This document shows positions 57,064 through 64,000 of a stretch of 64,000 nt of DNA, one piece after another; positions within the stretch are counted from its first letter, which is position 1, and each line of letters opens with the position of its first letter. The position numbers and the translations under genes were made by a program. Source of the DNA: Candidatus Poribacteria bacterium (GTDB taxonomy: Bacteria > Poribacteria > WGA-4E > WGA-3G); contig JAJEDB010000071.1 in NCBI GenBank assembly GCA_022821725.1, positions 1-64,000 on the forward strand. The letters run 5' to 3'. The notes beneath the pieces are model-generated. The model saw nothing but the letters and a program-made list of their open reading frames with translations, was not told the DNA's origin and searched no databases.

Positions 57064-57572
57064 TGTGAGTAACTTTGAGGCGGTAGTGATTCTGGATCCG
57101 CAAAATTGAGAGGAGAAGGTTTGGAATATCTTGTTCCATCTGAATCCTCATAGGTAACATTGATAGTAACTTTCAATTGATTTAAATCGCCCTGTGGATC
57201 TGGTATAATAGGTTTATTATGTCTTCTTTCATCGCCTGGTGCCAGTAAGTCAATTCCGTGCCTGAGAAGATTAATATTCTCAAGTGGTTCGCCTCCATAA
57301 GGTGCGAAAGAAAGACTTTCTTTCTCTCCAAACTCAATTTTACGGGCAACTCCGGTGCCTACATTTTTTACAGAGAGTATAATCTCATAGTCAGCAAAGT
57401 ATTCGTTATGGACATAGAGATTACCGCGTAGGAGGCGAACTATGATCTCCGGTTTATAGGTAGCTTTGAGAGTTTCCCTTGTGAGCCGGACATGCTGCCA
57501 TGTTATATACGCGAGCACAGCAGTGGCAATTGCTACAACCGCTCCTGTAATTAACGTTAGCCACTCTATCAT
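57060..57572 (-). CDS. Hypothetical membrane-anchored protein (N-terminal TM)
   Basis: One N-terminal TM then soluble domain; 4-nt overlap with the methyltransferase-nuclease gene. Confidence 0.7.
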   Translation of the reverse strand: MIEWLTLITGAVVAIATAVLAYITWQHVRLTRETLKATYKPEIIVRLLRGNLYVHNEYFADYEIILSVKNVGTGVARKIEFGEKESLSFAPYGGEPLENINLLRHGIDLLAPGDERRHNKPIIPDPQGDLNQLKVTINVTYEDSDGTRYSKPSPLNFADPESLPPQSYSQ

Positions 57573-57583
57573 GAATTATCCCT

Positions 57584-58129
57584 CTACCGTCCAGACTTAT
57601 GCGTAACTTCAGCTGCTGTCTTGGCTAACAAATCAAGTGTTACATTTTTTAGCTCGCTCAATATAGTCATATCCGTTTCCCGGTCAACGACACGGAATTC
57701 AATTTTTATCTCTCCATTTTCATCAGTGTATTGCGAAATTTGCGGATCACCCACAAAAAGATTCATATACTCACCGACATAACATTCCACTACGACTGGT
57801 TTACTCCTATCAGGTGGGTATGTTATCTTTACATTCTTATGAAATGGCAGTTCACGCACGTTGAAATAGGTCCAGTCCTTAGCCCAATTCTGGACACCGT
57901 GAGTAACAACGCTGGGCACAAAAAAACGTCTTCCAGTTTCTTTTTCTAAAGATTTACAAATGTTGCCAGCGACCGAAATATCGCGGTCAGCACTGAAATG
58001 ATCCTCTTTAACTCTTACCTTTAGGGCATTGATGTGCTTAGAGCCTGTCTCGTCATATTCTAAGTAGTCATAACTTTTCAAAGCATGCTTAAGGGCATGC
58101 ACAATTGTCTGATTTTCCCATAGTTGCAT
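57584..58129 (-). CDS. Hypothetical protein, operon partner of the methyltransferase-nuclease
   Basis: 181 aa, co-directional, 11 nt upstream of the previous gene. Confidence 0.7.
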   Translation of the reverse strand: MQLWENQTIVHALKHALKSYDYLEYDETGSKHINALKVRVKEDHFSADRDISVAGNICKSLEKETGRRFFVPSVVTHGVQNWAKDWTYFNVRELPFHKNVKITYPPDRSKPVVVECYVGEYMNLFVGDPQISQYTDENGEIKIEFRVVDRETDMTILSELKNVTLDLLAKTAAEVTHKSGR

Positions 58130-58171
58130 TATATTCTCCTCCTTAGTTTATGTCACTCATACGAACGACGG

Positions 58172-58249
58172 TTAGCGTGATAACTTCGTCCTTTTCTCAT
58201 CTATTGCGCGGAGGACCTTGAGGTTGTCACTGAAGTAGAGTTTGTTCAT
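58172..58249 (-). pseudogene. Relic of a DNA methyltransferase 5' end
   Basis: MNKLYFSDNLKVLRAIDEKRTKLSR* closely resembles the start of the 57063 gene (MNKLYFGDNLEILREMDDERVHL). Confidence 0.75.
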
Positions 58250-58617
58250 AATTGGCAATCAGTGAGTCGTAAAGATGTTACACTGGTGTAACATTGGGTG
58301 TACAGTGGCTATCGGCAGAGAACCCAGTGCTCGTAAGGGTTTATAGGCTATTATCTTCGGCTTCCGCGCTGCCAAAAAAAGCATTTTGCGGAAAGTGTAA
58401 TATTTCACTTCGTCCTTTTATCAACAAGACGATACATCTAAAATTACTTATCGTCACACTAATTCCATAAGGTGAACGTCTTTTTCCTCCGAAGGAGTCC
58501 ATATCATAGTATAGCATATAGCAGATGCAAAGTTAAGAGAAAAGTGCTAAAGTTTGGGATTTCGTTTTCAGAATACGGATGTTAATGTGGGTTGGATTTA
58601 AGGATTTGACGCAATCC

Positions 58618-58640
58618 AGAGCGGTTAGGAAACCGCTCCT
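58618..58640. repeat. Palindrome AGAGCGGTTAGGAAACCGCTCCT
   Basis: GAGCGGTT/AACCGCTC inverted repeat in noncoding DNA. Confidence 0.7.
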
Positions 58641-58769
58641 ACCGGACCTGGAGAGGCGATGACAAGGGTGAAGCCCATGAAGATAGACGCAGCTTTGGGA
58701 ATTGACAGACTCGGATTTTAAGGGTATGATACTGGAAAATGAAAAGAAATCGTGATGCTGGAGAATTGT

Positions 58770-59189
58770 ATGAAGCCCTATGAATACCTTGAACACACAG
58801 CGGATATGGGACTGTTGGTTAGAGGGAAAAGTCTATCGGATCTGCTGAGAAATGCGGCACAGGGACTCTTTGAAACAATAGCCGTCGTGGATACCGTCGA
58901 TGAGACAGACGCAGTGGAGATTCACCTCACGGCTGAATCCGTGGAAGACCTTTTTGTAAGATGGCTCGACGAACTCATCTTCCAGCACGAAACACAGGAG
59001 ACTTTCTTTAAACGTGCCGACATCAAAGAGTGTAGTGAAACGGCAGTATCAGCGACGGTTTACGGTGAACCTGCAAACTTCGATAAACACGAGGTTTATA
59101 CAGAAATTAAGAGTGTTACATACCATCAGCTGCAGGTCGTGCGAAAGTGTGATGGCAGTTGGTTCGCTCAAGTTATTTTTGATCTGTGA
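58770..59189 (+). CDS. Archease family protein
   Basis: MKPYEYLEHTADMGLLVRGKSLSDLLRNAAQGLFETI, VEDLFVRWLDELIF, EIKSVTYHQLQV. Confidence 0.93.
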   Translation: MKPYEYLEHTADMGLLVRGKSLSDLLRNAAQGLFETIAVVDTVDETDAVEIHLTAESVEDLFVRWLDELIFQHETQETFFKRADIKECSETAVSATVYGEPANFDKHEVYTEIKSVTYHQLQVVRKCDGSWFAQVIFDL

Positions 59190-59193
59190 TAAC

Positions 59194-61116
59194 CTATGGA
59201 TAGAACTGATACATCGTGGTGTTTAGAAGGATGTTCAGGAGACTCCACGTGCTTCCCATGAGATAATCGCCGAGAACTAACCCCAGAAAGAACGGGATGG
59301 CGCGTCGATAACTCTGGATACCCCCGTGTCGGAGGATAAGCCATTTCAACGTCAAAGCGATCAACAACGGAATCCAGAGGTCGGACATCTCTTGGTTGCT
59401 CGCCATCACATAACCGAGCGGATGCAGCGGCAGCCAAAAGAATTTGACCCGAAGATACGTCAGCACCATCATTACAGAAAACCCGATGCCCATGAATATC
59501 ACGCCGAGCCAGTCTGTGTCGAGGGGATACGTAATCCAGTTTGTTAACCGTCCGAAGTATTCTCTTCCGTAACCGAGTGCCCAGGGTCCAAAGTATCCGG
59601 AATCCGCACCGAATTTGTAATAGAAATGTAGCTGCACCCATAAAGCGACAATCACACCGAAAACAGTCGCGATGATAACCGTCAAGAGCATCCGGCGTTG
59701 GTTAATATTGGCGAGTTCCGCGATTTTAAAAGCCTCCAACTGATGCGGCATCTGCTGCGGACGGTAATCTCGATTGAAAAAGCAGACGGAGAGTGCCGTT
59801 AAGTTCCGCGCACCGAGACGGTGCGTCCCCAAAAGCGTGTTCAAGATGTATCGAGGTGCCTGCCAGTGGTAGGCGTGGACAAAAATGCCAGACTCGGCAC
59901 GGATACGTGTTGTGACCAAGGGTGTTATGAGGAACAGAACAGCGAAAGTGAGCGCGAGCCAGACCGCCATGCCTGCCTTGTAGAGGAGGAACGCAAACAA
60001 CAAAACGCCAAGCACAAAACCCCAGACAGCCACTCGATACGACACCGGTTCGTCGTGCTGCTCGATGGGAGGTTCTCGCCCGCGTGACGGCAGCGCGCTT
60101 CTCAAAACGGTGCCGAAATGCCGTTTCCCTGTCCACCCAAAAAAGAAACAGAGTCCGATAAATGCCCCGATCGTCTGTTCGTTAAGATACGGAAAGCGTG
60201 GGATGCTACTCCATCCAACCGCTTTCGCCAAAGCGACTTCGTTCCGATAGAGAAAATAGAAGAGACTCGTCGAAAAGAGGACATCCAACGGCATGAGGAA
60301 CATAATGCCGATCGCAAACGGATAAAAGGCGGTGATGATGGTGCCGTAGAGACTCAAGGGTGCCTCCTGAAACGAGAAAAAACGGCGTGTCACCGGAATA
60401 TGCGGAATCACGGGATAGAGATGGCTCAAGCCGTTGAAGAGACTGATACCAGCAGCAATCGCGAAGCCGATCCACATCCGCTTGTTTCGGAAGAAACCGG
60501 ACGTGGGGTTGGTCATCGCAAGCGGGAGTTGAATAATCGGGAAGGTGAGACGTTCACGCTGCGCCCACTGCCGGCGGAGGATCGTATTGAGGCAGAGAAA
60601 GATAAAGGCTATCACCGAAAAGAGTAATAACCATGCTATCACGACCGGCACCCACACCCGCAAGTGAAGCGGATGATATAGACTGGATTCTCCAAGGTAA
60701 TAGCCACGGAGCGCGTCTCTATCCGAAACGGTGAGCCATTCTGGGAGATGGTGCCAAAACAGGGTGCGCCACTCGTTCTCTTCGGTTGCAAACCAGAAAC
60801 TATGTCCGAGGACAGAGAGGATCGCTTGAAAGACATCGCAGCCCGCCAAGGATGTCGAGAAGCTGAGTGTCACATACAAGAATAACAGTTCGCCTTGTCC
60901 AAGTGCCAAGTTGCTTCTTAGGAGACGGATGACCCCGTTCATCAGCATCACTGCGGTGAGGATGAAAATGACATTGGACAGCGGGACCACCCACGTCGGG
61001 AAGGTATAGCGCACGAGTTCCATCTGGATGAGGAAATAGCAGTTAATGGGTGCGCTAATGGCAAAAATGGTGATGACGCGCCATGTCAAGGCACGTTGTT
61101 GAGGAAGAGAAGTCAA
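59194..61116 (-). CDS. Large multi-spanning membrane protein (DUF6785/DUF6784-like)
   Basis: About 12 TM segments; convergent with archease. Confidence 0.65.
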   Translation of the reverse strand: MTSLPQQRALTWRVITIFAISAPINCYFLIQMELVRYTFPTWVVPLSNVIFILTAVMLMNGVIRLLRSNLALGQGELLFLYVTLSFSTSLAGCDVFQAILSVLGHSFWFATEENEWRTLFWHHLPEWLTVSDRDALRGYYLGESSLYHPLHLRVWVPVVIAWLLLFSVIAFIFLCLNTILRRQWAQRERLTFPIIQLPLAMTNPTSGFFRNKRMWIGFAIAAGISLFNGLSHLYPVIPHIPVTRRFFSFQEAPLSLYGTIITAFYPFAIGIMFLMPLDVLFSTSLFYFLYRNEVALAKAVGWSSIPRFPYLNEQTIGAFIGLCFFFGWTGKRHFGTVLRSALPSRGREPPIEQHDEPVSYRVAVWGFVLGVLLFAFLLYKAGMAVWLALTFAVLFLITPLVTTRIRAESGIFVHAYHWQAPRYILNTLLGTHRLGARNLTALSVCFFNRDYRPQQMPHQLEAFKIAELANINQRRMLLTVIIATVFGVIVALWVQLHFYYKFGADSGYFGPWALGYGREYFGRLTNWITYPLDTDWLGVIFMGIGFSVMMVLTYLRVKFFWLPLHPLGYVMASNQEMSDLWIPLLIALTLKWLILRHGGIQSYRRAIPFFLGLVLGDYLMGSTWSLLNILLNTTMYQFYP

Positions 61117-61152
61117 TGTTATCCTGCCTCACTACGAAACAATGTTCACACT

Positions 61153-62424
61153 CTACCAACGTCCATGCACAGGGGTCTCGCGCGCCTTCTCAAAGAGGTC
61201 TGCCCATGCGTCAGTGCCGTCGTCAAAGGTTAACGCCAGACGCGCACCTTCGACCTGTGCCGCACCGTTGCCAGCATTGAAATAGCTCAAACCATCACCG
61301 GACATGTGGATGCAACTGCCATCGGGATAAACAGCGGTTTTGATGATGCGCGGGACGGGATGAATCGTGTAACCCTCAGCGTCTAACTGATCATCAGGCA
61401 CGCGGAAGCGTTCGACTGCGTCTTCATCGACTTCAACGCCCAACCCAGGGGCATCAGGGATCTTGTGGCATCCCTCCGAGACGTGTATCGGTTGTGTGAG
61501 CAGATGGTCGCTATAGAGATTAATACAGGTGATTGCGGGCCATGTCGCATGTGTGAGCACACTCCCGAGATGTCCTGCCCACGTCGTTGTCAAGCCGTTT
61601 CCAACGATTTGGAGCCAAAACGGCATATCTGCGGCGGCACTGAGTTGCCCCTCACGCATGACCTGCGATTTACCGCCACCGATAACAAATCCAGTGTTTA
61701 CGTCTTCACGGACGCAGGTGGTATAGGGGGGTGATCCGAAGTGCATGGCGACCTGACAGCCGACTTCTTGGCGGATCTGTTTGTTTCCGTCAACATCGCT
61801 CTGCGGAATAGGGGTCTCAAACATCGCTACGTTTGGGTGTGCAGCGAGTTTTTGTAGGATCGGGATAGCCGTCTCTGCGTCGCGCCAAGAACCGTTAGGA
61901 TCGAGGTCGAGTTTGAAGTCGGCTGGAACGCCTGCTGCGACCGCTTCTACCTGTGAGACGATATCCCACCACGGACGCGGTTTGTTTTTGAAACTCGTAT
62001 AACCGTTTTCCACGGCATCTGCGGCTTCCGATGCCCAGTTTTCAGGGGAAGAATCGATACACCACCATGAAATCGGAACCGCCTCACGACACTGCATGCC
62101 GAGAAGCTGGTAGATGGGTACCTCTAAAATTTTGCCGACGACATCGAAGAGTGCCATCTGTAAACCTGCACCGAGTGAATCGTCGTTCATGAGTTCAGCA
62201 GGACTCTGCCCAAGCACACGTTCAACACTTGCATCGCTGACTCGGGAATAGGTATAGTGGACGACAGTCTCACCCCAACCGACATGCCCGGTATCCGTGG
62301 TAACCTTGCACAACTCAAGGATTGACCAGTTGTAAACAGTGGACACGCTCTGGGTGGTAATCTGTTGTTGGCGGGGGGTGAAGGGAACATCTACAAGCAC
62401 ACGTTCAACGTTCGTGACTTTCAT
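61153..62424 (-). CDS. Mandelate racemase/muconate lactonizing enzyme family protein
   Basis: Two-domain enolase-superfamily layout; FKLDLDPNGSWRD, MFETPIPQSDVDGNKQIRQ, LGVEVDEDAVERF. Confidence 0.88.
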   Translation of the reverse strand: MKVTNVERVLVDVPFTPRQQQITTQSVSTVYNWSILELCKVTTDTGHVGWGETVVHYTYSRVSDASVERVLGQSPAELMNDDSLGAGLQMALFDVVGKILEVPIYQLLGMQCREAVPISWWCIDSSPENWASEAADAVENGYTSFKNKPRPWWDIVSQVEAVAAGVPADFKLDLDPNGSWRDAETAIPILQKLAAHPNVAMFETPIPQSDVDGNKQIRQEVGCQVAMHFGSPPYTTCVREDVNTGFVIGGGKSQVMREGQLSAAADMPFWLQIVGNGLTTTWAGHLGSVLTHATWPAITCINLYSDHLLTQPIHVSEGCHKIPDAPGLGVEVDEDAVERFRVPDDQLDAEGYTIHPVPRIIKTAVYPDGSCIHMSGDGLSYFNAGNGAAQVEGARLALTFDDGTDAWADLFEKARETPVHGRW

Positions 62425-62491
62425 GGCAGGACTCCTAAGGTTCAATGGAAGGATGCGAGGTATAGGGACCTTGGAATGTGTTTGCGAAAAG

Positions 62492-62530
62492 AAAAAAGGC
62501 GAGGGGATTTGATTGAAGTCATCCCCTCGC
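62492..62530 (-). terminator. Rho-independent terminator
   Basis: GCGAGGGGAT...ATCCCCTCGC stem followed on minus strand by CTTTTTTC, downstream of the 62542 gene. Confidence 0.8.
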
Positions 62531-62541
62531 TCTATACGATA

Positions 62542-63369
62542 TTAATAAGCGGCTTTAACCGCACCCCAACTGGTAGTGAGTTTGCCTTTGGCATCAATAT
62601 CAAAGCCGTTGGCATTTGTAACGAGAATGCTGTCGATTCTGCCCATCCCCCAACTTTCGTGCCAAACACCTACGGACCCGGCACTTTTGTTAGTGGCTTT
62701 GTTGGATTCAAGAATGGGATCCCCGAGTTCTTCGGAGGGTGCGAACAGATCATCGACTTCATCGAGTTTCATGTACCAGACTTTGACGTTGTTGCCTTTG
62801 ACCTCAACGCGCCCCAAATAGGCGACGGCATTCGTCTGGTCGAGTCCACCACCTAAACCGTGTGGCACACTCTCTATTTCCTTACCACCGTTCTCACAGC
62901 CGCACTGGTCGAGACATTGCCCAGAGGGGCAACACCCGTCTTCCAGACTCATGAAAAGGACCGCCGCTGTCTCATTATAGCCCCAGACAGCGATATAGCC
63001 TTTATCGTCCCCTTTTCTACGGAACTGCACACCGAAACTATCATCATCGCCAAAAGAAAAGACGACTTGGATAATACCATCGGTAAAGTTTTTTAACCCA
63101 GGAAGTTCTGTGTTACCAGAAATGCCACATCCCTCAGCGGTTTGCTTCATGGATTTTTTTCCACCGAGTTTGCCGCCTTCAAAATCATCCGCAGCCCAGA
63201 TAGTGCCAGCGTTTTCCGGTTTATAATTCTTGACATCGTTCACACCGGCATCCGGTTTTGCGTCCTTGGAGCCCGGCTCAAAATCGGCGTAAAACACAAC
63301 TTGACCGCTGGCGTGAAATGAAACAAATAGACTCAAAACGAGAATCAAAAGAAAAAAACGGGTTTTCAT
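62542..63369 (-). CDS. Secreted protein of unknown function (laminin G/DUF1080-like fold possible)
   Basis: Signal peptide MKTRFFLLILVLSLFVSFHASG; C-terminus VGVWHESWGMGRIDSILVTNANG...LTTSWGAVKAAY. Confidence 0.7.
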   Translation of the reverse strand: MKTRFFLLILVLSLFVSFHASGQVVFYADFEPGSKDAKPDAGVNDVKNYKPENAGTIWAADDFEGGKLGGKKSMKQTAEGCGISGNTELPGLKNFTDGIIQVVFSFGDDDSFGVQFRRKGDDKGYIAVWGYNETAAVLFMSLEDGCCPSGQCLDQCGCENGGKEIESVPHGLGGGLDQTNAVAYLGRVEVKGNNVKVWYMKLDEVDDLFAPSEELGDPILESNKATNKSAGSVGVWHESWGMGRIDSILVTNANGFDIDAKGKLTTSWGAVKAAY

Positions 63370-63439
63370 AAATATCTCCTCTGTTGTCATAAAGGGTTGT
63401 GTTGCCGTTTATTGGCGAGCAACAGTATTGTGACAAGGC

Positions 63440-63612
63440 TTTTAATTTGACCTTGCGGGAGAACGGGGTTTCAAACGTGACATCCCTATCTCACGAATCG
63501 CCCGCGTGTTTCTGCGTATTGTTGCGGGCTGACGGTTTCGCGGCTAACTTAAGGCTATAAAGCGTGGTTAGATACCCGCATCACCGAAGGTGCCTCGCCG
63601 TAAAATTAAAGT
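63440..63612. mobile_element. MITE-like element, copy J (degenerate)
   Basis: TTTTAATTTGACCTTGCGG (63440-63458), GTAAAATTAAAG near 63600-63611, internal TTTCTGCGTATTGTTGCGGGCT. Confidence 0.5.
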
Positions 63613-63734
63613 GGTGTTGGGTGAGGTATTGACCTCACCCGACAAAGATGAGTCGCGCAGGGAGACTGCGGTCCAGTAACCTTGTCCTGCCCCGCAGTTG
63701 ACTTTATAGTATTAGCCTATATTAAGGAAGGAGA

Positions 63735-64000
63735 CTAATAACTGCTTTTAACGTCGCCCCACGTCGTAGAGAGTTTGGCATGTGGATCGACATCCGTGGT
63801 GCCGCCTGCACCGGTAACAAGGACGTTATCAACTCTTCCGTTGCCCCAACTTTCGTGCCAGATACCGACGATGCCGGGCCCCATATCATCTGCACCGTCA
63901 TATTCAGCGACTGGATCGCCGAGTTCACTGGAGGGTGCAAAGGGGTCAGACACATCATCCACCGGCATATACCAGACTTGGATGAGACTGCCAGTGACTT
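63735..64000 (-). CDS. Paralogue of 62542 secreted protein (partial, runs off right edge)
   Basis: DDVSDPFAPSSELGDPVAEYD...GIVGIWHESWGNGRVDNVLVTGAGG...LSTTWGDVKSSY aligns with the C-terminus of the 62542 product. Confidence 0.8.
   Translation of the reverse strand, partial: VTGSLIQVWYMPVDDVSDPFAPSSELGDPVAEYDGADDMGPGIVGIWHESWGNGRVDNVLVTGAGGTTDVDPHAKLSTTWGDVKSSY

Noticed and set aside
59326-60627. Plus-strand ORFs opposite the large membrane protein (e.g. 60118-60627, 169 aa)
   Set aside because: Charged, repetitive translations antisense to a hydrophobic multi-TM gene; typical antisense artefact.
1-64000. tRNA, rRNA or known riboswitches
   Set aside because: No convincing cloverleaf, rRNA segment or riboswitch core was recognised by eye; a tRNAscan/Infernal run would be needed to exclude them.

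Overview
This 64 kb window is a bacterial chromosome segment. Two proteins end in C-terminal tails of the type 'NYPNPFNPETWIPY(D/Q)LAE...GVY.Y.L' preceded by dockerin-like repeats, and a diderm lipid A block is present; together these suggest a Candidatus Poribacteria-like organism (inference, no search run). Recognisable blocks: an IS630-like transposase fragment at the left edge; a VapBC-like toxin-antitoxin locus with an orphan second antitoxin; an E2 acyltransferase; an ABC exporter with a PspA-like protein; an orphan DNA methyltransferase; ruvX-mltG-lpxC/fabZ-lpxA-lpxI; a roughly 20 kb minus-strand exopolysaccharide block with four sulfotransferases, a sulfatase, a Wzi-like protein, an O-antigen ligase and a flippase; a bacterial Pnkp/Hen1 RNA-repair pair and, 15 kb away, an archease; recD2; thrC; a methyltransferase fused to a putative Mrr/PD-(D/E)XK nuclease with two unknown partner genes; enolase-superfamily enzymes; and secreted paralogues at the right edge. 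Main discoveries: (1) a SelW/Rdx-family selenoprotein gene missing from the ORF track because of an in-frame UGA (15431-15664, minus, CxxU motif); (2) a dispersed, about 224 bp, MITE-like element whose 21 bp terminal inverted repeats carry the stop codon of one gene and the Shine-Dalgarno/start region of the next; (3) several families of short palindromes, some inserted in frame inside CDSs; (4) a sulfated-polysaccharide cluster; (5) a methyltransferase-nuclease fusion operon with a relic of a second methyltransferase 5' end beside it. All calls come from reading sequence and family knowledge; no database search was run.
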